A DNA stretch of 64,000 nt from JBCDGZ01 sp038750655 (GTDB taxonomy: Bacteria > Bacteroidota > Bacteroidia > Chitinophagales > Saprospiraceae). The first letter of the stretch is position 1. Each line of letters opens with the position of its first letter. Location: contig JBCDGZ010000012.1 in the NCBI GenBank assembly GCA_038750655.1, positions 1-64,000 on the forward strand. Reading direction: 5' to 3'. The notes under the pieces are model-generated. The model was given only the letters and a program-made list of their open reading frames with translations. It did not search any database and was not told where the DNA came from. This document shows positions 53,182-61,099 of this stretch, one piece after another. A program made the translations under genes and the position numbers.

Positions 53182-55275
53182 ATGAAAATAGTCGTCAATA
53201 ATACGGAATATGAATACGCTTCTGACTTTCCTTCTGGTTGGGATAGCAAGTTTAATGACCACTATAAGCTTCCAGTAAAAATAGGAGAGCAGTTTATGTT
53301 TATCAAAAGATTTGAAAATCGACCGCTGGCCTTTGAGTTGCTTAAGCGCTTCAAAGCTGGCGTTCAATTGGAGCACATCCCTTCGATCTATGCCTTTAAA
53401 TACTCCAAGGAGGAGCAGGCCCTCTATCTCTTTCAGCAATGCATCGTCGGGTCAGTATTGAGTGATAAGTTAAGGGGAATATTTACGTTCAATCTGTTAG
53501 AATACACTCGCCATCTCTACAGTGCGCTGGCCTTCATTCATCAGAACGATTTTTGGCATACTGATTTTACGATTGAGAATATATTGGTTGATGAAAACAA
53601 GAAATTCTATCTGATTGATATTGATAGCTGTATGCCGCTTTCGGCCATTGCTTCGGTTGACAATATCAAGGCAGCCAGCTTTTCTGGTATTGCTTTTCAG
53701 CACCTCAAGCGCGTTCGCCCCGACTTTGAATTTGGCGATCTTGATGGCAAGCAGATCAACCTTTTACAGCTGCTCTTTTCCATTATTCACTTTTATAATT
53801 TTACGGTCAATAGAGGGGTTCAAAGCTATTCTAGCTTTCTCATTAGCAATACTTCCGATGCGCTGCAAACCTTGCTTCCTTTCATCGACAATTTATTGGC
53901 CAAAGCCTTTGAGGAAGGGATAGATTATGAAGATTTAATAGAAGTTGTAGATTATATTTCCAACCAAGGCTGCACCTTCATCGTCCTAAGTAACCACTCT
54001 GGCGATGCCCCCAGACCCGCTGCAGCTGAACAGCCCGCTGCTCTAATCACAACGGTACTTTCCCCCACTCCCGTAGAGTCCTCTATCCCCGCAGCTCCCT
54101 CTGCCTCAGCAACTCCAACTGATCCACTTGCTATCCCTGACCCTGTAGCTACCCCCGATCAGGTAAGTCCACCTACTCCCGTGGAGCCACCTACTCCCGT
54201 GGAGCCACCTACTCCCGTGGAGCCATCTACTCCCGTGGAGCCACCTACCCCCGTAACCCCCTCTGCTACCGAGGCCCCCGCCGAAGAGGCTGCACCCAAT
54301 CCTCTCGACGAAGCGCCCCCTCCAACTCCTCAGCCAGCTCCTCCAGCTAAAGCGGTGATCCTTAAAAAGCCAGTTATCCAATCGCTAGAAGTTGACGGAC
54401 AAAAAGTCCCCCGCCTTTCTATCCAATTGGGCGAAGAATATATGCTTTCCTGGACGGTGCTCAACGCAACCCATGTCGAACTAGATGGGGAATTCATCGC
54501 TATCGGTAGCCGCATCAAACGCTTGACTGCGGACACCACGAAGACCCATCGACTGGTCGCTATCAATAGAGTGGAAACGGCCGAAGAGAGAAGTTCGGTC
54601 AAGACCCTACAGATCAAAGTGACGGGTAACCAGCCGCAGCCTGCGAAGCCAACACCCAAGCTTGAGCCTCGGCTCATTTATTTCAAAGTCAATAACCAAC
54701 ATCCCACATTGTATGCATCACTGAATAGAAAAGTGAATGTTACCTGGTTGGTTGAAAATATTGAGCGCATTTATATTAACGGGCGAGAAAATAAATCCAG
54801 AGGTAGCTTCACCCATATTGTCAAAGGACCTAAATCATTCATTTTAGAAGCAGGTCATTTACGTAAAGTAATTAAAGTACTTGTGAGCAATCAACGACCG
54901 GCCTTGGTTCCGAAGATCGAGTCTTTCTTTATCAACGAACAAGAGCAATCCAATATGACCGTCGGCAATCGTGCTAAGCTCCAATTGGCTTGGTCGACTA
55001 AGTACGCAGAGAGAGTCACCCTTTTTAAAAATGGTGAGGAGATTCCGATGCGTGAAGAAGAAAGAAAGAACAATCGCATTTTTCTGGAAGCGACCAACAA
55101 GGGCAAGGAGCTTTTACCCATAGAACTTAAGCTAGTCGCCTCTTCAAAAGATGATCAGAAAATAGAGCTGATCCGAAACGTCTGGCTAAAGCCCAAAGAG
55201 GATCGAAGGATGCTTTTCGCGTTGCTTGCTCTTTTTGTCATCATTATCATACTGATCCTATTTATTGTACTTTAA
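53182..55275 (+). CDS. Tail-anchored protein kinase-like protein with Ig-like domains
   Basis: 697 residues. Residues 15-275 are a divergent protein kinase: FMFIKRF (candidate ATP-binding Lys), HTDFTIENILV (catalytic Asp near 127 and Asn kept, H-x-D in place of H-R-D) and YLIDIDSC (D-I-D in place of D-F-G). The Gly-rich loop is not clear. A Pro-rich linker (about 300-390, with PTPVEP repeats) leads to three Ig-like beta-sandwiches (about 393-500, 503-572, 575-670) and a membrane helix (LFALLALFVIIIILILFIVL, last 22 residues). With no signal peptide, all domains lie in the cytoplasm and the C-terminus is in the membrane. It may be an active kinase or a pseudokinase. Confidence 0.7.
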   Translation: MKIVVNNTEYEYASDFPSGWDSKFNDHYKLPVKIGEQFMFIKRFENRPLAFELLKRFKAGVQLEHIPSIYAFKYSKEEQALYLFQQCIVGSVLSDKLRGIFTFNLLEYTRHLYSALAFIHQNDFWHTDFTIENILVDENKKFYLIDIDSCMPLSAIASVDNIKAASFSGIAFQHLKRVRPDFEFGDLDGKQINLLQLLFSIIHFYNFTVNRGVQSYSSFLISNTSDALQTLLPFIDNLLAKAFEEGIDYEDLIEVVDYISNQGCTFIVLSNHSGDAPRPAAAEQPAALITTVLSPTPVESSIPAAPSASATPTDPLAIPDPVATPDQVSPPTPVEPPTPVEPPTPVEPSTPVEPPTPVTPSATEAPAEEAAPNPLDEAPPPTPQPAPPAKAVILKKPVIQSLEVDGQKVPRLSIQLGEEYMLSWTVLNATHVELDGEFIAIGSRIKRLTADTTKTHRLVAINRVETAEERSSVKTLQIKVTGNQPQPAKPTPKLEPRLIYFKVNNQHPTLYASLNRKVNVTWLVENIERIYINGRENKSRGSFTHIVKGPKSFILEAGHLRKVIKVLVSNQRPALVPKIESFFINEQEQSNMTVGNRAKLQLAWSTKYAERVTLFKNGEEIPMREEERKNNRIFLEATNKGKELLPIELKLVASSKDDQKIELIRNVWLKPKEDRRMLFALLALFVIIIILILFIVL
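54172..54252 (+). repeat. 18-bp in-frame tandem repeats (PTPVEP)
   Basis: About four to five copies of an 18-base unit (CCTACTCCCGTGGAGCCA) inside the Pro-rich linker of the tail-anchored kinase. Copies are nearly identical, so the length of the linker probably varies. Confidence 0.8.
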
Positions 55276-55286
55276 AATTATTTATC

Positions 55287-56633
55287 ATGGAAAATACGCT
55301 AACTGAAAATAGCCAACAAGAGTTATCTCCTTCGGTGGAAGAAACGGTACAGAACTACCAACAAAGGGTTCGGGTTTTTATTGAGTTTTGTGAACGACTC
55401 AAATCAGAAGCTGCTGCATTGCAAGAAGAGCATCAGGAAAAACTGGAAAGTGTAGATGCAGGGCTGTCCAATGCTTTTCGCAAAATTGAGGAGGACTACG
55501 AACAGGTTCAGCAGGAGGAGGTCCTGTTGATGGAAGAGCTGATGGGCGAAATTAGCAGCTATCAAACGCTGTTGCAACAACAGGGAGAGCTACCGGAAGA
55601 GAAGGCGTTAAAGTTGAGCAAATTGAAAGCGGTAGTCGAGACGGCCTTCAATAGTAAGGTTAAGGAAGCGGAGCAGCTGTTTATGGAAAATAAGGAACAA
55701 CTCGATGCAGTACCCGAGCAAATGAAGGCTACCTTCCTGGAAGAGCGCGAGGAGCAGCTGGCCGTCCTCCTGGCACAATATGGTGAAGAAACGTATGAGT
55801 TTTTGGCAGAGGAAAATGAATTATTGAGTCAGCATTACGAAACAGCAGGTACGATTGCTGAAGTGGATGCCACTAAATCTCCCAGCAAAAGTCCGCAGTC
55901 TTATCTCAATGTTGGGCGCTCTATATTCTGCTTTGAACTGTCTGAATTTCAACACGAAATTCCTTTTCACCACTTCGTCCCTTTTGTTCATAAGAAAAAT
56001 ATTTTGCTCACCAACAGCACCTCTTCCGATGAGGAAGCTACGGTCATCATCAATTGTATGATCGCCCGCGCTTTGATCAGTTATCGCCCCGGCAATGCTA
56101 CCCTGCATTTGGTCGATCCGGTCAACCGAGGTCGGAGTTTTCGCAAGTTCGCTAGGCTGTCTCCAACGGTGAAGCAGGTCTATGCAGAGGAGAAAGAGAT
56201 CGATAAATTATTTAAAGAATTGGATCAATCGATTACCCGTATTTTTCAAACGGTCCTCAATGACGAATACAACGACATTGGCGACTACAACCGTTCGAGT
56301 GAAGAGACAGAGCCCTATCATTTGATTGTTATCAGAAATTTTCCGACCAATTTATCTAAAAAATCCATTAAGCGGTTACGAGGAATTATTGAAAATGGAC
56401 CCATCGCTGGTATTAATGTCATCGTTGTGGCTGAAGATCGGGGCTTGAATCCGAAGAGTAAAAAAAGCAAGGAGGATCAACTAGAAGGCTTAGCGTCTTT
56501 TTTCACTAAAATCAATTTGAGCAAGCACAGTATCAAGGACAGCTTTGATGTAAATCCGGTGATATTCTGCACCGAGGAGGACATCAATGTATCGGCCATT
56601 ATTGACCATATTAACGAACAGGTAGAAGCTTGA
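55287..56633 (+). CDS. Coiled-coil protein with degenerate FtsK-like ATPase domain
   Basis: 448 residues. The first 190 are almost entirely coiled coil (Glu/Gln-rich). The rest resembles the FtsK/HerA core: a strand FVHKKNILLTNSTSSDEEAT at the place of Walker A, followed by IINCMIARALISYRPGN, LHLVDPVNRGRSFRKFARLS, then HLIVIRNFPTNLS at the Walker B place and IIENGPIAGINVIVVAED, the sensor block typical of FtsK. The G-x-x-G-x-G-K-S/T motif is absent and the Walker B Asp is replaced, so ATP hydrolysis is unlikely. Perhaps a structural partner of a related ATPase or of the Hsp70-like protein. Confidence 0.6.
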   Translation: MENTLTENSQQELSPSVEETVQNYQQRVRVFIEFCERLKSEAAALQEEHQEKLESVDAGLSNAFRKIEEDYEQVQQEEVLLMEELMGEISSYQTLLQQQGELPEEKALKLSKLKAVVETAFNSKVKEAEQLFMENKEQLDAVPEQMKATFLEEREEQLAVLLAQYGEETYEFLAEENELLSQHYETAGTIAEVDATKSPSKSPQSYLNVGRSIFCFELSEFQHEIPFHHFVPFVHKKNILLTNSTSSDEEATVIINCMIARALISYRPGNATLHLVDPVNRGRSFRKFARLSPTVKQVYAEEKEIDKLFKELDQSITRIFQTVLNDEYNDIGDYNRSSEETEPYHLIVIRNFPTNLSKKSIKRLRGIIENGPIAGINVIVVAEDRGLNPKSKKSKEDQLEGLASFFTKINLSKHSIKDSFDVNPVIFCTEEDINVSAIIDHINEQVEA

Positions 56634-56683
56634 TGTAATGTATTATGGTCTTTTAATTTGTTCAAAAAAACAGACTTACACTC

Positions 56684-57514
56684 ATGAAAATTGAAGAAAT
56701 AGCTTTTGAAGCTGCCGAGCCATTTAGAGAAAACTGCGACCTGCTTTTGCTAACGGCGACGCGGGTTGAACACCATGAGGTCTTGGCCAAGCTCAGGCCG
56801 CTGAATAAGGAGTCGGCGGTTTACTGTGTTTTCAAGGGTAACCTGACCTACTACATCGGCAGCTACGGTGCCTACGGCGCCGTGCTGGTCAAGTCTGGCA
56901 TGGGAGCCGGTGGAGCCGACGGCGCCCTGCTCTCCACTCGCAATGCCATCGAGCTGTGGCAGCCCAAGGCCGTTGTCATGGTCGGCATCGCCTTCGGCGT
57001 CGACCCCAAGAGCCAGCGCATCGGCGATGTGCTGATCTCCGACCATATCATCCCCTACGACCTCAAGCGCGAAGGCAGAAAGGTGAGGGTCTTCCGTTCC
57101 GAGCATCCCCCCGCCAGCAGCTTTCTCAAAAACCGCTTCGAGGAGGTGCTGAACTGGAGCTTTCGACTGCCCGGAGGGCAGCTGGCCAAGAAGAAGATCT
57201 GCCCCCTGCTCTCCGGCGAAGTGCTGGTCGATAACGAGGCTTTTCGCAATGCTTTGATCGAAGAATTTCCGCAGGCTAAGGGCGGGGAGATGGAAGGTCG
57301 AGGAGTCTACGCCGCCGCTAACGACAAAGCTATCCCTTGGATCGTTGTCAAGGCCATCTGCGACTTTGCTGACGGCAATAAAGGCCAGAACAAGGCGGCC
57401 AATCAGGAGGTTGCCATCCAATCTGCCAACAGCTTGGTACACAAGGTTTTTTCGAGTCCTTATGCTTTTGAAGACTTGCAGATGGCGCTGTCGGGGCGGA
57501 GCCGTAGAGAGTAG
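56684..57514 (+). CDS. Nucleoside phosphorylase-fold protein 1 (active-site residues present)
   Basis: 276 residues. A PNP/UDP-phosphorylase (MTAN-like) fold: LLLLTATRVEHHEVLAKL, VKSGMGAGGADGALLSTRNA (phosphate-loop strand), VVMVGIAFGVDPKSQRIGDV, then GGEMEGRGVYAAA (the M-E pair, Glu about 201) and VKAICDFADG (catalytic Asp about 226). Both key acidic residues are kept. Members hydrolyse or phosphorolyse N-glycosidic bonds of nucleosides; some phage-defence members (as in Detocs) cleave ATP. Bases 56870-57230 are unusually G+C-rich compared with the rest of the operon, including its paralogue. Confidence 0.8.
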   Translation: MKIEEIAFEAAEPFRENCDLLLLTATRVEHHEVLAKLRPLNKESAVYCVFKGNLTYYIGSYGAYGAVLVKSGMGAGGADGALLSTRNAIELWQPKAVVMVGIAFGVDPKSQRIGDVLISDHIIPYDLKREGRKVRVFRSEHPPASSFLKNRFEEVLNWSFRLPGGQLAKKKICPLLSGEVLVDNEAFRNALIEEFPQAKGGEMEGRGVYAAANDKAIPWIVVKAICDFADGNKGQNKAANQEVAIQSANSLVHKVFSSPYAFEDLQMALSGRSRRE

Positions 57515-57578
57515 AAAGCAGCAGAATGATTAAACAATTAGCGTATTCATAAAAGCCATTATTTCAAATAGATACACG

Positions 57579-58850
57579 ATGAATGTTGCAGAGATTCCTG
57601 AGAAGGCAGGACTAAAATATATCGATCAGTGTCAGTTTTTATTGATCACCGCTACAGATGAAGGACGTAGTGAAGTGTTGAATGCCTTGACCCCCATTGG
57701 TAACGAAAAGGCGGTGGGGATGGTGCGCATTAGTAAGCGTACTTACTACGTCGGCTGTTTTGGGCTCTATCCGGTAGTGTTGGTCAAATCAGGGATTGGA
57801 GCGGGGGGATCGGATAGTGCCACTGTTACGACCATGAGTGCCATCGATATTTGGAAACCCAAGGCCATTTTGATGATCGGCTTAGGATTTGGTGCCAAGA
57901 TGAAGAAACATAAAATCGGCGATGTGTTGGTTTCTCGACACGTTATTTTGTACGATGTTAAGGATGAAAATAAACAAACGATTTATCGAGCGGAGCAGCC
58001 TCGGGCCAGCCAGATTTTATTGGATCGTTTTGATAACATCAGCCATTTGCCACCAAAATCCACTAGTCATAAATTTGGTAAGATGTGGATTGGTCCTTTG
58101 CTGTCTGGTAATACTCGGATTGAAAATAAAACATTCAGAGATAAGCTGCTCAATCGTTTTCCGCAGGCCATCGGTGGTGATTTAGAAGCTAAAGGAGTGT
58201 ACCAAGCAGCGAGCGAAAAAGACATTCCTTGGTTAGTCGTCAAAGGGATCAGCCATTTTGCAAATGTAGTAGAAAAAACAGAGGAGCAAAGAGAATTGGA
58301 TAGGATAATGGCCGTGCGATCAGCCATTGGCTTATCCAAAAATGTATTCTCTTATAAATATGCTTTTGAGGAACTGGGCTTAGTACCCCCTACTCAGCAC
58401 TGGCCCGCTAAAGTCATTCGGGAGAAAGAGCCTCCGGAAAAGGAACCCCCAGCCAATGATCCTCCAATCAAGGCAAAGGATAAAATTCGCATCCGCTTCA
58501 AAGATAAGCGAGGCAAGGTCGGCTACTGGAATCATAAAAAGCAGACTGTTATTTTTCCCAAATATATTGACGGTCAGGAATTTCAAGAAGACCTGGCGAA
58601 TGTAAAAATAGAGATACCGGAAGAGGAGCGCAAAAAGTTTATTGAGGAAAATCTGGGGCGTCTATCGATGGAAGAGATTCGGGCCGAAATGGCGGTGAAA
58701 GGCAAGTGGGGGTACATTGACATCAACGGTCAAACAGTCATCGACTTTGTTTTTGATCGGGCCTATAACTTTGTTAAGGGGAGAGCCCGGGTGGTCAAAA
58801 ATGGAGTGTCCTTCTATATTGATAAACACGGAAAAAGAATTAAAAAATGA
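57579..58850 (+). CDS. Nucleoside phosphorylase-fold protein 2, catalytic positions replaced, with WG repeats
   Basis: 423 residues. Residues 1-265 align throughout with protein 1 (LLITATDEGRSEVLNALTPI, VKSGIGAGGSDSATVTTMSA, ILMIGLGFGAKMKKHKIGDV). At the active site GGDLEAKGVY replaces GGEMEGRGVY, and ISHFAN replaces ICDFAD, so the catalytic Asp is His and a following Asp is Asn. The C-terminal part (about 300-423) after a Pro/Glu-rich linker has WG-type repeats: RGKVGYWNHKKQTVIFPKY and KGKWGYIDINGQTVIDFVFD. This is probably a binding or regulatory pseudoenzyme. It overlaps the next gene by ATGA. Base composition is lower in G+C than protein 1. Confidence 0.75.
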   Translation: MNVAEIPEKAGLKYIDQCQFLLITATDEGRSEVLNALTPIGNEKAVGMVRISKRTYYVGCFGLYPVVLVKSGIGAGGSDSATVTTMSAIDIWKPKAILMIGLGFGAKMKKHKIGDVLVSRHVILYDVKDENKQTIYRAEQPRASQILLDRFDNISHLPPKSTSHKFGKMWIGPLLSGNTRIENKTFRDKLLNRFPQAIGGDLEAKGVYQAASEKDIPWLVVKGISHFANVVEKTEEQRELDRIMAVRSAIGLSKNVFSYKYAFEELGLVPPTQHWPAKVIREKEPPEKEPPANDPPIKAKDKIRIRFKDKRGKVGYWNHKKQTVIFPKYIDGQEFQEDLANVKIEIPEEERKKFIEENLGRLSMEEIRAEMAVKGKWGYIDINGQTVIDFVFDRAYNFVKGRARVVKNGVSFYIDKHGKRIKK

Positions 58851-60421
58851 GTGATCAAACATTAATTAAAAACTACTATACTTTTATCGACACCTCTAGC
58901 TTGATGCACCCTGGAGCCGAGGAGGCCTTCTTGAAAGATAAGGTCGATTTTTTGAAACAGAATAAGGTCTTGATTCCCCTTAAGGTTAAGGAAGAAATTT
59001 TACGGCTCATCGAAAAGGATGATACCAAGCGAACGCAGTGGGCGAAAAAGGCGCTGCATATTTTTAATGCTTTACAGGCCAGCCGTCGTATTAAAGTGGG
59101 GGAATACAAGGATGCCCAAGAAACGTTTGTCGACAATATTCTCATTTCCCTTTTTACTGAAAACAGGTTGAAATATAATCTCTGTTTGATTACTCAGGAC
59201 AAGCAGTTGGCTACGGAAATTTTACAGCTTAGTAAAAGTAAAGCGGTAAAACGGCAGAAGAATATTGTCGTCTTGCAAGTACAGAAAGACGGTAGTCTAC
59301 GGGATTTTGCTACTCTTCCGGTCAAGAAGAAACCAGGAGAAAAAGTACCTGTTCCAAAGATTCCGAAAAAGTCAGCAGAAAAGAAAGATCCTTTCAAGAA
59401 GGCAAGGCTGCCCGTTAGTCATAAAGATGTTCAACGGACCACGGTTCGACTAGTTCCCAAAGAAGGATCAAGTGTTTATCTGGCCACCAGGGAAAACCCT
59501 ATTCAGCTCACCAAGCAAATCAGTAAAGGTGGAGAAGGATGCATCTATGAGACGAATTATAGCAAATACATTTGCAAAATATTTCACGATAAAAGTAGAA
59601 CCAATATGAAGGAGGATAAATTGAAGCTGATGACTTCCCGGCTGAATAAGCGCGGGATTTGTTGGCCGACCTCTCTGGTCTATAATACTCATGCAGAATT
59701 TGTTGGCTTTGCTATGGAAATACGGGCTAGAGGTGTAGAGTTGAAACAGCTATTTATTAAGCCTGTATTTCAGAGTTTATTCCCCGAATGGAAAAGGCTG
59801 GACTTAGTGGATATTAGCATTAAAATTTTACACAAAATCAGAATCCTGCACGAGCAAAATGTATTGGTAGGAGACATCAATCCACGCAATATTTTGATTA
59901 CCAAAGCACGAGAGACTTTCTTTGTCGATACGGATAGTTATCAGGTCGAGGGGTATCCCTGTACCGTTGGTTTGGCCAACTACACCGCTCCTGAGATACA
60001 AAATAAAGATTTCAAAAGCTTTCTTAGAACCGTCAAGCACGAAAATTTTGCGATTGCTACTTTGCTCTTCATGATTCTGGTTCCGGGCAAAACGCCCTAC
60101 TCTCATCAAGGAGGGGAATCGCTGGCCAAGAACATCAAGAAACGGCATTTCCCTTATCCACTCGGAGAGATCAGCGGAAAAAATGTTCCGAAGGGGCCGT
60201 GGCGATTTATTTGGAGCAACCTGTCCTACAAGATGAAAGAAGCCTTCTTCAATGTCTTCACAAAAGGAGAGCGTATTGGCGTTTTGGAATGGATAGATCT
60301 GCTGAAAAAATACCGCGTCTATTTGCGACACAACCCAGTGAGTAATGAGATTTACCACTACCGTTACAAGGAGGTGAAATATCAGGATGGCCAACCTATT
60401 GTTAATTCGAAAAAAAAGTAA
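58847..60421 (+). CDS. PIN nuclease-like domain fused to TerY-type protein kinase
   Basis: 524 residues. Residues 5-125 are a PIN domain with its acidic positions: FIDTSSLMHPG (Asp), VKEEI (Glu), TFVDNILI (Asp), LITQDKQLA (Asp). A Lys/Pro-rich linker (about 150-200) leads to a kinase domain (about 215-500): LTKQISKGGEGCIYE (Gly loop), YICKIF (Lys about 241), VLVGDINPRNILI (Asp and Asn; G-D replaces R-D), FFVDTDSYQVEG (D-T-D for D-F-G), NYTAPEIQ. This kinase type is characteristic of the TerY-phosphatase-kinase triads. The PIN domain is an RNA-cleaving effector candidate. Confidence 0.75.
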   Translation: MSDQTLIKNYYTFIDTSSLMHPGAEEAFLKDKVDFLKQNKVLIPLKVKEEILRLIEKDDTKRTQWAKKALHIFNALQASRRIKVGEYKDAQETFVDNILISLFTENRLKYNLCLITQDKQLATEILQLSKSKAVKRQKNIVVLQVQKDGSLRDFATLPVKKKPGEKVPVPKIPKKSAEKKDPFKKARLPVSHKDVQRTTVRLVPKEGSSVYLATRENPIQLTKQISKGGEGCIYETNYSKYICKIFHDKSRTNMKEDKLKLMTSRLNKRGICWPTSLVYNTHAEFVGFAMEIRARGVELKQLFIKPVFQSLFPEWKRLDLVDISIKILHKIRILHEQNVLVGDINPRNILITKARETFFVDTDSYQVEGYPCTVGLANYTAPEIQNKDFKSFLRTVKHENFAIATLLFMILVPGKTPYSHQGGESLAKNIKKRHFPYPLGEISGKNVPKGPWRFIWSNLSYKMKEAFFNVFTKGERIGVLEWIDLLKKYRVYLRHNPVSNEIYHYRYKEVKYQDGQPIVNSKKK

Positions 60422-60424
60422 ATC

Positions 60425-61099
60425 ATGGATAAAATGAAGCTATCGGAAAAAGATTTATTTGAAAACCCGACGCCCCGAGTTCCCGTTTGTTTGGTGCTGG
60501 ATACCAGCTATTCCATGTCTGGCCCTCCGATAAATAATTTGAATCAGGGGATTGCCAAATTTTATGAGGCCATCAAGGCAGATGATTACGCCCGTTATTC
60601 TGTTGAAATTGCCATCGTGACTTTTGGTGGGACAGCACAGAAAATACTTGACTTCGAAAGTATTGATCATCAGCAACAGCCAATGCTCACCGTGGCTGGA
60701 GGGACACCGATGGGCCAGGCGCTGCAAATGGCGACTGCGCTTTTGGAAGATCGAATAAAAAAGTACAAAGATGTTGGCGTTGACTATCACCAACCCTGGC
60801 TGGTGCTGATGACCGATGGGCGTCCTACTGATGATGTGGAAAGTGTGATCCCCAAAATATACCAAATGGATGTCGATAAACAATTAATGGTTTTTCCGAT
60901 TGGGATTGGTGCGGGGGCGGATATGAAAACGCTGGCGCGGCTCTCTTCGGTGCGTCAACCGCTGCGATTGAAAGGGCTGAAGTTTGAATTATTTTTTGAA
61001 TGGCTGGGCAATAGTATTTCCAATGTTTCTTCTTCCATGCCGGGGGAGAAAATTCCGCTGGGGGACGAAGAAACACTAAAAGGCTGGATTTACCAATGA
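60425..61099 (+). CDS. TerY-like von Willebrand A protein
   Basis: 224 residues; essentially one vWA domain: MIDAS CLVLDTSYSMSG (D-x-S-x-S about 21-25), metal Thr in GGTPMGQALQMA, and LVLMTDGRPTDD. Size and sequence match TerY of tellurite-resistance-like systems, a cytoplasmic partner of TerY-type kinase and PP2C. Three bases after the kinase stop, ATGA overlap with the phosphatase. The middle member of the triad. Confidence 0.85.
   Translation: MDKMKLSEKDLFENPTPRVPVCLVLDTSYSMSGPPINNLNQGIAKFYEAIKADDYARYSVEIAIVTFGGTAQKILDFESIDHQQQPMLTVAGGTPMGQALQMATALLEDRIKKYKDVGVDYHQPWLVLMTDGRPTDDVESVIPKIYQMDVDKQLMVFPIGIGAGADMKTLARLSSVRQPLRLKGLKFELFFEWLGNSISNVSSSMPGEKIPLGDEETLKGWIYQ

Noticed and set aside
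54172..54252. Possible CRISPR-like repeat array
   Set aside because: The 18-bp units are contiguous, without spacers, and in frame with a Pro-rich protein linker.
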